64,000 bases of DNA from Gemmatimonadota bacterium (GCA_021324775.1 JAJPIM010000030.1:115810-179809), one strand, 5' to 3'; numbered from the stretch's first letter, positions 14,797-24,332 are shown. Numbers and translations are program-made. The notes: generated by a model from the letters alone, not told the origin.

Positions 14797-16947
14797 TTGA
14801 CCGACGCCATCCGTTCGCCGATAGCGCGTCCTCCTGCAGGCACTGCGCCAGCGCTGTCCAAAGAGCTCACGGATTTTCTTGTCGAGCTCGCGGTGGCGTT
14901 GCAGCGGCGCGCGATGTATCCCGGCGGCCATCCGACCTTGGCGGCCGCGGAACAGCGGCTGATCCAGCGGATGACACCATTGCTCGCCAGCGTCGAGGCT
15001 GTGTCGGTGGGTGTGGCGCGGGACCAACTCGTCATCGACGGCAACGCGACCGATCCTCGCAATCCTCACCTCAGCGGCCTTGCGGAACGGTTACATGGGC
15101 ACCGGCTGGCGGGCTTCCGGTTCGCGGACGGACTCACTCTCGACGAGCTGACGGGGTTTCTCGCGCGTCTCGCGCGCGATCCTGAAGAACTCGGGCGCGA
15201 GCCGTTGTCCGAGGCTGCGCGCGTCGTCGCCAGCTGGCGGCACATTACGCTGTACCGGCAATCGTACGAGCGGCTGGAACTCGCCGGCGACGAAGATGGC
15301 GAGGCGGAGGGCGGTCCGCGCTCGCTGCCGCGTGGCGCGGAGCTCTGGCTCGCGCTCGCGCAAGCCGCGATGGTCGTCGATCAGGGCGGCGGCCACGGCG
15401 GGGGGCAAGGCGGGGGTGAGGGGAGCGGCCAGGGGCCCGGGAGTGGCCCGGGTAAGGACATCCTGGCCGAGACAGATCCCAGCGAAGTCGCCAAGGCAAT
15501 CAACGCGCGATCGCGCGAGACCGGGTACGAGCAGGCGGTCGTGGGTTATCTCATCCAGATCGCCCAGCAACTGCGCACGACCGACACGACCGACACCTCA
15601 CAACTGCGATCGCGCGTCTCGCGTCTCGTGCGCGACCTCAGTCCCGAGGCCGTGCATCGCCTGCTGGAGATGGGTGGCAACCTGGTGCAGCGGCGCACTT
15701 TCCTGAACGACGCCTCCGCCGGCATGGCGACCGATGCGGTGCTCACGCTCACCGTGGCCGCGGCGGACGTTTCACAGAAGTCGATCTCGAAGACCCTGCT
15801 CCGCCTGCTCGTGAAGCTGGCCAATCACGCGAAGCATGGGGGCGCGTCGGCGCGATCCGCCGCCGACGCGGCTTTTCGCGAGCACGTGCGCGACATGATC
15901 GACAACTGGACGGCGCCGAACCCGAATCCCGCGGGCTACGAGCGGGTGCTCGACCGCCTCACGGCTCCGCTGGCGGAGCCAGGGCGCCCGCTAGCGGTAT
16001 CGCAGGTGTGCGAGCCCGAGCGAACGATCGAGATCTGCCTCGAGCTGCGCAACGCGGGCACGTCGCTGTGGGACGCCGTGAACGCGATCATCGCGCGCGG
16101 CGACATCGAGCAACTCCTCGACATCCTCGACCGGGCGCCCGCCGACAATCCCCTGCCCGGTGTGATCCGGGGACGCATCTCGACGCCGGAGAACTTCCGC
16201 CGGGTCCTCGAGCTGCCCAATCCCGACCCCCAGCGGGTGGAGGCGTTCGCGAAGCGAGTGGGAGTGGCGGGTACCGACGTGCTGCTCGATGTCCTGGCGG
16301 CGTCGCAATCGCGAGCGGCGCGCCGCAAGCTCCTGGCTCTCGTGACGCATCTCGGCGACGGGATTGGCCCGGCGATCGTGGCCCGGCTGGGAGGCGCGCC
16401 GTGGTTCATCCAGCGGAACCTTCTGATTCTCCTCGGCAACATCGACGTGTGGCCGGACGGATTCTCCCCAGTGTCATACGGGTCGCACATGGACGCCCGC
16501 GTGCGGCGTGAAGCGATCCGCATGATGCTCAAGCGGCCCGCGACGCGCATCGCCGCGCTGACATTGGCGCTGGGCGACACCGATCCGCAGATCTTCCGGC
16601 TCGGGATCGACGCGTCGCAGAAAGACTGTCCGCCGGGCGTGGTGCCGAGGCTCGTGCAGCGCGTCGCCGCGGGGACTCTGCCTGGCGAGCTGCAGGTGCT
16701 GGCGATCCGGGCGCTCGGTGCGACGCGCGCGGCCGCCGCCCTGCCCTGTCTTCTCAATCTTGCGGTCACCCGGTCACGGTGGCTGCATCGCGAGCGGCTG
16801 GCGCCGAAGTCCGCGGCGGTACTGGCGGTGCTGTCCACGTTGGCCACCCACTGGCCGACCGCGACCCAGGTCGCGCCGATGCTGGCGCGCGCCGCGGGGT
16901 CGCCCGATCCCGAAGTCCGCGCCGCCGCGATGGCGGCGGCCCGTTGA
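14797..16947 (+). CDS. Large HEAT-repeat-like protein, partner of HD-GYP gene
   Basis: 716 residues, no signal peptide or TM. It begins with a helical module (LTDFLVELAVALQRRAMYPGGHPT) that resembles the N-terminus of the following HD-GYP protein. A Gly/Gln-rich linker at about residues 196-220 (GGGHGGGQGGGEG...) joins it to an all-helical region that ends in several HEAT-like units, the last three near residues 610-716 (LAIRALGATRAAAALPCLL; DPEVRAAAMAAAR). HEAT arrays bind proteins. The start is uncertain: TTG at 14797 has no clear SD. The stop lies 7 bases before the GTG of the HD-GYP gene, so they form one operon and the product may scaffold or regulate the phosphodiesterase. Confidence 0.75.
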   Translation: MTDAIRSPIARPPAGTAPALSKELTDFLVELAVALQRRAMYPGGHPTLAAAEQRLIQRMTPLLASVEAVSVGVARDQLVIDGNATDPRNPHLSGLAERLHGHRLAGFRFADGLTLDELTGFLARLARDPEELGREPLSEAARVVASWRHITLYRQSYERLELAGDEDGEAEGGPRSLPRGAELWLALAQAAMVVDQGGGHGGGQGGGEGSGQGPGSGPGKDILAETDPSEVAKAINARSRETGYEQAVVGYLIQIAQQLRTTDTTDTSQLRSRVSRLVRDLSPEAVHRLLEMGGNLVQRRTFLNDASAGMATDAVLTLTVAAADVSQKSISKTLLRLLVKLANHAKHGGASARSAADAAFREHVRDMIDNWTAPNPNPAGYERVLDRLTAPLAEPGRPLAVSQVCEPERTIEICLELRNAGTSLWDAVNAIIARGDIEQLLDILDRAPADNPLPGVIRGRISTPENFRRVLELPNPDPQRVEAFAKRVGVAGTDVLLDVLAASQSRAARRKLLALVTHLGDGIGPAIVARLGGAPWFIQRNLLILLGNIDVWPDGFSPVSYGSHMDARVRREAIRMMLKRPATRIAALTLALGDTDPQIFRLGIDASQKDCPPGVVPRLVQRVAAGTLPGELQVLAIRALGATRAAAALPCLLNLAVTRSRWLHRERLAPKSAAVLAVLSTLATHWPTATQVAPMLARAAGSPDPEVRAAAMAAAR

Positions 16948-16954
16948 GCCTCGC

Positions 16955-18145
16955 GTGAATCCGCCCATCCGCTTCCTGCACGAGCTGTCGCGTGCGCTGG
17001 CCGCGAGCTCGCTGTACGGTCCGCAGCATCCGGCGCGCTACAAAGCCATCAACACCTGCTACGAGGCGTTGCGCGCGCTGCAGGTGGAAGACGAGGAGCC
17101 GTCGTTCAGCTTTCTGGGACGTGATGTCGTGTACGGCTACGATGCGATCCGGGAGCTGCAGGACTGGGAGTGGTCCGACCGGTTCGCGACGATCGGCGTA
17201 CAGCGCATCGAAGTGACGGCGGACGTCAGCCCCGATGAATTCGCGATCTTCATCGAGGACGTCCACGCGCGGCTGATCGCGACCCCGAACGGCGGCATCG
17301 GCGCGACCGGCGCCAATGGCGACGCGGCGGGGCGGGGCCCGCTGCAGAGCGAGAACCTGTCGCGGCAGACCGCGATCCGCTTCGGGCCGATCGGCATCCA
17401 GGGCGCCACGACCGGCGGCGGCAGCGTGGAACCGGCAATGATCGACGTGCCAGTCAGCCTGGATGAGGAGTCGGAGGCGATCCGCTACATCCACAGCCAG
17501 GTCGCGAGCGACGAGGCGGTGCCACTGGTGGAGGCCGAGGCGGTGGTGCGGTCGCTGTCGGGGGCATTGCACAGCGACGGGCAGATGCTGATCCCGCTGC
17601 TCAAGCTCAAGTCGTTCGACCAGTACACCACGACGCATTCGATCAACGTGTCGGTGCTCTCGATGGCGCTAGCCGAAGCGCTGGGGAACAATCCGCGTGA
17701 CGTGCGCATCATGGGCGTCGCGGGGCTGCTGCACGACCTGGGCAAAGTCCGGGTCCCGCCGGAGATCCTGTCGAAGCCCGGCAGCCTCTCGCCCGAGGAG
17801 CGGGAATTACTGGAGCGGCATCCGAGCGACGGAGCGCGCATCATCCTCAACAGCGACCGGCGGCTGACCCTGCCGGCGGCGGTGGCCTTCGAGCATCACA
17901 TCATGATCAATGGCGGCGGGTATCCGCGCCGGCATTTCGCCCGCGACTGCCATTACGCGAGCACCGTGGTGCACGTGTGCGATGTCTACGACGCCTTGCA
18001 CACCGACCGGCCCTACCGGGCTGCGTGGCCGTCGGCCAAGGCGTTGCACTACATCGAGCGGCGGGCCGAGCGCGAGTTCGATCCCGTGGTGGCGGGAGCG
18101 TTCATCGCGCTCATGCGGAAGAACGAGCGCGGGCTGGAGTCGTAG
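16955..18145 (+). CDS. HD-GYP domain phosphodiesterase-like protein
   Basis: 396 residues. The N-terminal ~190 residues are a non-catalytic module that starts FLHELSRALAASSLYGPQHPA. The C-terminal HD-GYP domain has the HD pair in LLHDLGKVRVPPEIL (near residue 261), HPSDGARI, and HHIMINGGGYPRR near 315-325, so metal ligands and the GYP triad are present. Such enzymes hydrolyse cyclic di-GMP or related cyclic dinucleotides. The frame is open upstream to 16718 inside the HEAT gene; I use the GTG at 16955, 7 bases after that gene's stop. Cytoplasmic. The shared N-terminal module links it to its operon partner. Confidence 0.85.
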   Translation: MNPPIRFLHELSRALAASSLYGPQHPARYKAINTCYEALRALQVEDEEPSFSFLGRDVVYGYDAIRELQDWEWSDRFATIGVQRIEVTADVSPDEFAIFIEDVHARLIATPNGGIGATGANGDAAGRGPLQSENLSRQTAIRFGPIGIQGATTGGGSVEPAMIDVPVSLDEESEAIRYIHSQVASDEAVPLVEAEAVVRSLSGALHSDGQMLIPLLKLKSFDQYTTTHSINVSVLSMALAEALGNNPRDVRIMGVAGLLHDLGKVRVPPEILSKPGSLSPEERELLERHPSDGARIILNSDRRLTLPAAVAFEHHIMINGGGYPRRHFARDCHYASTVVHVCDVYDALHTDRPYRAAWPSAKALHYIERRAEREFDPVVAGAFIALMRKNERGLES

Positions 18146-18176
18146 AAAGGAGAAAAGCAGAGAGGAGAAAGGAGAA
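18146..18176 (+). repeat. Purine-rich GGAGAAA tract, copy A
   Basis: A run of only A and G except one C (AAAGGAGAAAAGCAGAGAGG, then AGAAAGGAGAA) directly after the HD-GYP stop. The same kind of tract is at 24413, 38722 and 60961, always purine on the + strand. Confidence 0.7.
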
Positions 18177-18178
18177 CA

Positions 18179-19525
18179 TCAAGCGACTCGCCGGAGTGCG
18201 CGGCCGAGTGTCGCGAACATCTGATCGATGTGGTGGCGCTCGGCGATGAGCGGGGGTGACAGTGCGACCGTGTCCCCGGTCGTGCGCATCATCACGCCCT
18301 GCGCGAAGCAGTCGGTGAACACATCGTACGCGCGGGTCGCCGGCGCATCGGGGCGGGGCTCCAGCTCGATCCCCGCCATGAGGCCGAGGTTGCGCAGGTC
18401 GATGACATGGGGGAGACCCCGGAGCGAATGCACCGCATCCGCCCAGTACTCGCTCAGCGAGGCTGCGCGGGTCAACAGGCCCTCCTGCTCGTAGACATCG
18501 AGCGCGGCCATCCCTGCCGCGGCCGCGAGCGGGTGGCCGGAGTACGTGTAGCCGTGGAAGAACTCGATGCCCGAGCTGGTTCCGTTGAGCACACCCTCGT
18601 AGACACCGTGGCGGACGATCGCGGCGCCCATGGGGATCGAGCCGTTGGTGAGACCTTTGGCGACCGCCATGATGTCGGGGAGGATGCCGAAGTACTCCGC
18701 GGCGAAGGGCGCGCCGAGCCGTCCGAAACCCGTGATCACCTCATCGAAGATGAGCAGGATGCCGTGCTTGTCGCAGATGGCGCGGAGGCGTTCGAGGTAG
18801 CCAACCGGGGGAACCAGCACGCCGGTGGACGCGGCCACCGGCTCGACGATGACCGCGGCGATCGTGTCGCCGTATTCGCGGACGAGCGCTTCGAGCGCAT
18901 CGGCGCGGTCCGCGCCGTGGGCCGGCTGGCCGCGGCTGAACGCGTTGCGTGCGGGGTCGTGCGTGTCGGGCAGGTGACTGACGGCTGGCAGGAGCGCCGG
19001 GAACTGTTTGCGGTTGTTGTCGATGCCGCCGACGGAGATCCCGCCGAACCCAACGCCGTGGTATCCGCGCGACCGGCCGACCAGGCGAGTGCGGCGCACA
19101 TCGCCGCGTGCCTGGTGGTAGGCGAGCGCGATCTTGAGCGCCGTGTCCACGGCCTCGGAGCCTGAGTTCGCGAAGAACACGTGATCGAGGTCACCGGGCA
19201 TCTTGTCTGCGAGCCGAGCGGCGAACTCGAACGCCAGGGGGTGTCCCATCTGGAACGAAGGCGCGTAATCGAGCTCACCGGCCGCGGTGCGGATCGCTTC
19301 GACGATCGGAGCCCGCCCATGGCCCGCGTTGACACACCAGAGACCGGCCGCGGCGTCCAGAATCTGCCGTCCGTCGACCGTGGTGTAGTGCATGTCCTTG
19401 GCGGATGCCAGGAGCCGCGGCGCGCGTTTGAACACGCGGTTCGGCGTGAAGGGCATCCATAGTGATTCGAGCGAATCGGCGCTGGTCACGCCATGCGCCA
19501 GGTCATGCAGGGCGGTAGCAGACAT
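18179..19525 (-). CDS. Class III aminotransferase (omega-amino acid:pyruvate type)
   Basis: 448 residues, a PLP enzyme of fold type I. SLWMPFTPNR near residue 21 and FANSGSEAVDTALKIA at 118-133 are typical of omega-amino-acid/beta-alanine:pyruvate transaminases. The PLP-anchoring Asp is D261 (LIFDEVITGFGR) and the Schiff-base Lys is K290 (MAVAKGLTNG). The YSGHPLAAAAGMA substrate loop is also present. It would transfer the amino group of an omega-amino acid to pyruvate; the exact donor is not clear. Length matches the family. It converges on the HD-GYP gene and is divergent from the CocE-type peptidase. ATG at 19525. Confidence 0.9.
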   Translation of the reverse strand: MSATALHDLAHGVTSADSLESLWMPFTPNRVFKRAPRLLASAKDMHYTTVDGRQILDAAAGLWCVNAGHGRAPIVEAIRTAAGELDYAPSFQMGHPLAFEFAARLADKMPGDLDHVFFANSGSEAVDTALKIALAYHQARGDVRRTRLVGRSRGYHGVGFGGISVGGIDNNRKQFPALLPAVSHLPDTHDPARNAFSRGQPAHGADRADALEALVREYGDTIAAVIVEPVAASTGVLVPPVGYLERLRAICDKHGILLIFDEVITGFGRLGAPFAAEYFGILPDIMAVAKGLTNGSIPMGAAIVRHGVYEGVLNGTSSGIEFFHGYTYSGHPLAAAAGMAALDVYEQEGLLTRAASLSEYWADAVHSLRGLPHVIDLRNLGLMAGIELEPRPDAPATRAYDVFTDCFAQGVMMRTTGDTVALSPPLIAERHHIDQMFATLGRALRRVA

Positions 19526-19699
19526 GAGAGCGAGGGCTGGGGGGACGGAGCTACTGGTGCGAGGCTGCCGGCGATCGTGGCGGCGGCACTCGCAACTTAT
19601 CCGCGGCGGCCGTCAAGAGCCACTGAGAGAGATGGAGCCGGCACTCGATGTCGCGAATACGCTCCCGGCGGACCATATCGCGGCATAGGTTCATGTCCC

Positions 19700-21886
19700 A
19701 TGTCGTCCCTCCGTGTATTGCCGCGGCTCCTGGTGGTGGCCGCGATGGCGGCTACGATCGCGGTGCCAGCGGGCGCCCGCGTCGCGCCTGGCGCTCGGGA
19801 TGCGCGGCCGGAAGCCGGTCGTGCCGGCAATCGTGCACATGCACGAGAGCTGGTCGCGACAGGCGCCTACCAGGGACGGATGGTGCGGCACGCCGCTCCG
19901 CCGCCAGCCGCGCCGCTCTACGATTTCCGGATCGAGCGCGGGTGGCTCCGGATGCCGGACGGTGTGCAACTCGCCGTCACGTATTTCCGGCCCGTGCCGC
20001 GATCACCGACCGAGAAGTTTCCGGTGCTCGTCGAGATGCTGCCCTACCGGAAAGAAGATTCGTTCTACCGGCGGGACTATCCCCTCTACAGCTGGTTCGT
20101 GCGTCGCGGTTATCTCATGGTGAAAGTGGATATCCGTGGCACCGGCTCATCCGAGGGGCATCTCCCGCCGCGCGAGTACTCCGACGAGGAACTGAACGAT
20201 GCCGTCGAAGTCATCGCGCAACTGGCGAAGATGGCGGGGAGTACGGGCGTCGTCGGCATGTGGGGCAAATCGTGGGGCGGCTTCAACTCGATCCAGGTCG
20301 CCATGCGGCACCCGCCGGCGCTCAAGGCCATCCTCGCGATGTACGCATCCGATGATCTGTACCACGACGACGTCCACTACAACGACGGACTTCTCAAAGT
20401 CGATCAGTACGCGTTACAGATCGATCACGAGAACGGGCTGCCGGCGCCGCCGGACTATCGGACGGATTCCGCCTTCTTTGCGAACCGATTCGACACCGAG
20501 CCCTGGCTGCTGGCCTACCTTCGGCACCCGGTGGACGACGACTGGTGGCGCAGCCACTCCCTCCGTTTCCATTTCGACCAACTGCAGACCCCGAGCTTCC
20601 TGATCGGCGGGCTGCTCGACGGGTATCGCGATCCGGTGATCCGCATGCTGGACAGCGTCAAAGCGCCGATCAAGGCGGAGATCGGACCGTGGAAGCACGA
20701 CTATCCGGACGACGCGGTTCCCGGACCGGACATCGAGTGGCGCGCGCAGGCGGTACGTTGGTGGGACTACTGGCTCAAAGGCGCCAAAAATGGCGTGATG
20801 GATGAGCCGAGGCTGACGCTCTTCATACGCGCGGGGCAACCGCCCGATGCGACGCAGCAGACGACGGCGGGCGTGTGGCGCTTCGAGGACTGGCCGATCA
20901 CGCGGACCCGATGGCGGACGTGGTATCCGGATGCGAACCACGGGCTGGCGGACCAGGTCTCGGGGGCGGCCGGCGAGGATCGACTGCGATACATCGCGGG
21001 CAGCGGCACCGCCGTTCCCGTGTGGTGGAACGATCCTACGGGGAACATGGCAGCCGACGACGGGACGAGCCTCATCTACGACGGCGCGGTGCTCAGCGAG
21101 CCGCTCGAGATCGTAGGCCTTCCCCGCGTGCATCTCCGGGTATCGGCGACGGCGCCGATCGCCGACTGGACCGTGCGGCTGGAAGATGTGAATCCAGACG
21201 GCGAAGTCGCGCTCGTGACCGGCGGCCAGGTGAGCGGCGCCCAGCGTGCCTCACGGCTCTCCCCTATCCCGCTCACGCCCGGAACCGCGACCGACATCGT
21301 GGACACGCTGCATTTCACCACGTGGACATTTCAGCCTGGCCATCGCATCCGGATCGCGGTCGCGAACGCGCAATTCCCGATGGTGTGGCCGACGCCGTAT
21401 GCGATGACGACGAGCCTCGCCACGAACGATGCGCGTTCGGCGCTCGAGCTACCGATCGTTCCGTTTGATCATGCGAAAGTCGCGCGGCTTCCCGCACCCG
21501 AGCCACGGACTGAGGCGCCGGACGCGCGCACCATCGCGCGCGGGGCGCCGTCGGGGCTCGTCGTCACGCACGACGTGCTGGCGAAGACCACTGCGGTGGA
21601 GTTCATGACCCGCGACGCGTACGCGATCGGGCAGCGAGAGATCGACAACATCGAGAAAGAGCGGTACGAGACACACGACGACGTGCCGGCGGACTCACGG
21701 TTCCTGGGGGACGAAGTCCACGTGATTCGCACCGGCAGCGGGCGCTCCATCCGCGTGCGCACGGTCATCGACATGCGCTCCGACTCGGCGGACTTTCACG
21801 TCACGATCACGCGGACCCTGTACGTGGGCGACGCGCAGGTGCGTATGCGGACGTGGACCGACACGATCCCGCGCGGGATTCACTAG
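19700..21886 (+). CDS. CocE/NonD family secreted hydrolase (X-Pro dipeptidyl-peptidase-like)
   Basis: 728 residues. A signal peptide (about 1-24) precedes an alpha/beta-hydrolase domain that starts DFRIERGWLRMPDGVQLAVTYFRP. The nucleophile is S191 in GMWGKSWGGF; the acid and His are expected near LLDGYRDP and IGPWKHDYP. A C-terminal jelly-roll (residues ~430-640, ending around FQPGHRIRIAVANAQFP) is typical of CocE. An extra ~85-residue C-terminal tail follows (MTRDAYAIGQREIDN...). It should cleave esters or X-Pro peptides in the periplasm. Part of the region after the signal peptide, VATGAYQGR, is encoded by a copy of a dispersed repeat. Start ATG 19700 chosen for the signal peptide. Confidence 0.88.
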   Translation: MSSLRVLPRLLVVAAMAATIAVPAGARVAPGARDARPEAGRAGNRAHARELVATGAYQGRMVRHAAPPPAAPLYDFRIERGWLRMPDGVQLAVTYFRPVPRSPTEKFPVLVEMLPYRKEDSFYRRDYPLYSWFVRRGYLMVKVDIRGTGSSEGHLPPREYSDEELNDAVEVIAQLAKMAGSTGVVGMWGKSWGGFNSIQVAMRHPPALKAILAMYASDDLYHDDVHYNDGLLKVDQYALQIDHENGLPAPPDYRTDSAFFANRFDTEPWLLAYLRHPVDDDWWRSHSLRFHFDQLQTPSFLIGGLLDGYRDPVIRMLDSVKAPIKAEIGPWKHDYPDDAVPGPDIEWRAQAVRWWDYWLKGAKNGVMDEPRLTLFIRAGQPPDATQQTTAGVWRFEDWPITRTRWRTWYPDANHGLADQVSGAAGEDRLRYIAGSGTAVPVWWNDPTGNMAADDGTSLIYDGAVLSEPLEIVGLPRVHLRVSATAPIADWTVRLEDVNPDGEVALVTGGQVSGAQRASRLSPIPLTPGTATDIVDTLHFTTWTFQPGHRIRIAVANAQFPMVWPTPYAMTTSLATNDARSALELPIVPFDHAKVARLPAPEPRTEAPDARTIARGAPSGLVVTHDVLAKTTAVEFMTRDAYAIGQREIDNIEKERYETHDDVPADSRFLGDEVHVIRTGSGRSIRVRTVIDMRSDSADFHVTITRTLYVGDAQVRMRTWTDTIPRGIH
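19852..19879 (+). repeat. Dispersed palindromic repeat, diverged copy inside a gene
   Basis: GGTCGCGACAGGCGCCTACC followed by AGGGACGG matches the intergenic copy at 21911 with two changes in the first 27 bases. It codes for VATGAYQGR of the CocE-type protein. Confidence 0.6.
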
Positions 21887-21905
21887 CATAGTGACGGCTG
21901 CGGGA

Positions 21906-21934
21906 GGGCCGGTCGCGACCGGCCCCTACCAGGG
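21906..21934 (+). repeat. Dispersed palindromic repeat, full copy
   Basis: A perfect 20-base palindrome GGGCCGGTCGCGACCGGCCC followed by CCTACCAGGG. It lies 20 bases after the CocE-type gene and could also form a hairpin terminator. An identical 29-base copy is at 57296. Confidence 0.85.
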
Positions 21935-21990
21935 ACGAATCTGTGTCGCGGGCCTGCCGGGGCGACTCGTCAGGGGAGTGAGCAGACAAT

Positions 21991-22050
21991 AGCTCACTGA
22001 ATCCCGAAAACCGCTCCCTGAGCTCACTGAATTCTGAAAACTGCCACCTG
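21991..22050. repeat. 30-base tandem duplication of a gene's 3' end
   Basis: Units 21991-22020 and 22021-22050 match at 25 of 30 positions. The second contains the last codons and stop of the M30-like gene (QVAVFRIQ-stop); the first reads QGAVFGIQ-stop in the same orientation. Confidence 0.85.
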
Positions 22051-23832
22051 CGGATGGAGACCCGGCGATAGCCTGGCGCCGCCCGGTTCCGCGAAGTGGA
22101 GCGTCACCGTCGAGGCACCGGACGGCGTGGCGAGCCGATAGTAGGTCATCGTCCCCGGCACCATTGATCTCGGCGGCGGCGAGCCTGCCGAGAGTGCCTG
22201 CGTCTCGATGGGGAACGGCCGCGTGACATTGTCCTCGCCATCGGCACTGGCGAACAGCGCATGGTAGACAGTGCGGAAGTTGTAGGACTGGAACTGGTAC
22301 TGGGGCGGAATGGCGCCCCGCGGCACGCCGGGGAGGCTATCGGCAAACAGCGCAACGCCAAAATTGGCGAAGATCGTGGGGAACACGACTCCCGAGGCGG
22401 TCGCGAGGTTGGCGGTGCCGGTGACGGTGCCGTTCTCGAGCCTCGCGTAGACCGTCGAGTCGAACTGGTCGCCCATGTACCGGAGCAAAAGCCAGTCGCC
22501 GCCCCGCCACTGGAGACAGCAGTCGGCATCGGTGTGCAGTGTCAGCGAGATCGTATCGGACTCGAGCAGGTAGTTGTACGAATCGAAGATCTGTTCCGTG
22601 ATGAACGGCTCCGCGGAATCGGGGAAGATCTGTGAAGGAGTCGTCCGCCCAGTGGGAGGCGGAAAGAGCGCCTCGTAGTGACGAGCGGCCAACTCGGTCG
22701 CGACAATGCTCTCGCCCTCGTCGAGCCATCCCTCTTCGGGAGGGCTGTTATGCATGATCACGTGGTGGCCGAAATTGATCATGTGCTGCAACTCGTGCAG
22801 AAACGTCCCGGGCGTCCCGCTCACGATGCTGGAGACCGAGTGCGCGCAACTGAAAGTCCCCGACGGATCAGGTACCACCTGATAGAAGATCTCGCCGTTG
22901 TTCGAAGCACGGCCACCAGGCGCCAGGTCGCCTGAGTAGAAAAACCCGGCGACATACCCTTCCGTCTGGCACTCGCTGGCCGGCGTGATGCCGTTGACGA
23001 TCTGGGTGAGGAGCATGATCACGTGGCCGTTGTGATCGATATCAGTCGGCGCGCCGAAGGTATTGACGTCGAGGTTATACAGCAGGTTGTCCGCGTACTG
23101 GCCGAAGTTGGCCAATTGCGTGGGCGTGAATCCATTGCTTGGCGCGGCCGTATCGACGTAGACATAGACATTTGTGCCGGCGAATTCGAGACGCGCCACG
23201 CTCGTCCCGAACGTCGACCCGTCCGAGTCCGAAAGGACGTGGAACGTGCGCAACTGATTGATCGTATCGCGCACGGTGACGGGGCCGGCCGCCTGTGCGC
23301 GTGGTGCGCCGGTGCGTAAGATGCCACTCGCCGTCCGGCGCGCGGCCGCGAGCATTCGAAGATCGAACGATGCCTGGCGACGATTCAGGCGGTTGGCGGG
23401 CAGTGCGGGTTGCAGGCCGAAGACAGGTGCACTGGCCTGCCCTGTCGTTCCGAGCGGCATGGGCGGGGCAGCCACCGCAGTCATCGTCACGGGCGCGTCG
23501 TGACCCAGCGAGAACGTCTGGAACCGATACGGCACGTCGTCCACGGCGTATTCGGGGACGACAAGGTACGTCGCGCCGTTGGCGGCCAGCGTGATCGTGG
23601 TGCCGCCTGCCGAGCAGTCGAGCGTCGTGCCCCGTTGCGGCGCGAGCGTGACTGTCGCGGTGGGCGTGCATGGGCCGCCAGACCCGGCCGATGTGGGTCC
23701 GCTGCAGGCGGCGAGGAGCGACACCGCGCCGAGAGTGATCACACTGCAGGCCAGCACTGCAGCCTGCGGCGCCCTTCGCGCCAGCGCGAGCGGAGCGTCG
23801 GCTGGAGCGGCGATCGCGGTTGGAGCGTTCAT
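22024..23832 (-). CDS. Secreted lipoprotein zinc metalloprotease, M30 (hyicolysin)-like
   Basis: 602 residues. The N-terminus ends in a lipobox (SLLAACSGP, Cys near 43). A Thr/Val-rich beta region with the 'TLAPQRGTT...LDCSAGGTTITL' pattern follows. The catalytic site near residue 345 is FLHELQHMINF (HExxH), followed by EEGWLDEGESIVATELA, whose WLxEG is typical of M30-type and related gluzincins; a C-terminal beta domain ends AVFRIQ. It would be an extracytoplasmic protease anchored by lipid. The frame opens at 23901; ATG 23832 gives a normal signal. The last 30 bases are duplicated just downstream. Confidence 0.8.
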   Translation of the reverse strand: MNAPTAIAAPADAPLALARRAPQAAVLACSVITLGAVSLLAACSGPTSAGSGGPCTPTATVTLAPQRGTTLDCSAGGTTITLAANGATYLVVPEYAVDDVPYRFQTFSLGHDAPVTMTAVAAPPMPLGTTGQASAPVFGLQPALPANRLNRRQASFDLRMLAAARRTASGILRTGAPRAQAAGPVTVRDTINQLRTFHVLSDSDGSTFGTSVARLEFAGTNVYVYVDTAAPSNGFTPTQLANFGQYADNLLYNLDVNTFGAPTDIDHNGHVIMLLTQIVNGITPASECQTEGYVAGFFYSGDLAPGGRASNNGEIFYQVVPDPSGTFSCAHSVSSIVSGTPGTFLHELQHMINFGHHVIMHNSPPEEGWLDEGESIVATELAARHYEALFPPPTGRTTPSQIFPDSAEPFITEQIFDSYNYLLESDTISLTLHTDADCCLQWRGGDWLLLRYMGDQFDSTVYARLENGTVTGTANLATASGVVFPTIFANFGVALFADSLPGVPRGAIPPQYQFQSYNFRTVYHALFASADGEDNVTRPFPIETQALSAGSPPPRSMVPGTMTYYRLATPSGASTVTLHFAEPGGARLSPGLHPQVAVFRIQ

Positions 23833-23957
23833 GGTGACAGGGCGGAGGAGTCGTGCGCCGCGGTCGGCCTGCGCAGCGCGACCTGTGCCAGCGTGGAACA
23901 TACCCGGCGCCGCCTAAAGAGTGCCTGGCGCCGGGCATTGTCCCGGACGCAGCGGGG

Positions 23958-24332
23958 TTAACGGCTGTCGGCGACTTCGCTGGCGTGCTCGTTGTGGCGC
24001 TGGGTGGCGTAGCCCACGATGAGTCCAAGCACGGAACCCGGGAGCATGATCGGCAGGTAGTACGCCTTGCCACCTTGCGCGATCTGAAGGGCCACGACGC
24101 CATAGGCGAGCACCGCGCCGACGACCAATCCGAAGAGGAGGCCGAGTGGGAGCGAGTGGACCTTGCGGGCGAAGTACCCGATCAGGACACCGGTGATGAG
24201 GCCCTTGAACGTCGAGCCGATCACGATGCCCACGATTTGCGGCGCAACCTCGGGGGCTGACACGAGGGCGGACAGCCCATCGAAAATCCCGAGGATACCA
24301 CCGAGGATCAGACCAAACACTGGCTTGCTCAC
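23958..24332 (-). CDS. Small integral membrane protein
   Basis: 124 residues with about four TM helices made largely of Gly, Leu, Ile and Val (GLILGGILGIFDGLSAL; IVGIVIGSTFKGLITGVLIGY; LGLLFGLVVGAVLAYGV; PIMLPGSVLGLIVGY). Start is GTG at 24332 with GGAGG six to seven bases upstream. I know similar four-helix proteins of unknown function in Gemmatimonadota and Bacteroidota but cannot name a family. It is downstream of the kinase on the same strand, separated by a purine-rich tract, so cotranscription is uncertain. Confidence 0.8.
   Translation of the reverse strand: MSKPVFGLILGGILGIFDGLSALVSAPEVAPQIVGIVIGSTFKGLITGVLIGYFARKVHSLPLGLLFGLVVGAVLAYGVVALQIAQGGKAYYLPIMLPGSVLGLIVGYATQRHNEHASEVADSR

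Noticed and set aside
18146..18176. Purine-rich tracts as ribosome binding sites
   Set aside because: At 18146 and 38722 they follow stop codons of rightward genes with no rightward start codon nearby, and at 24413 and 60961 they are antisense to the neighbouring genes.
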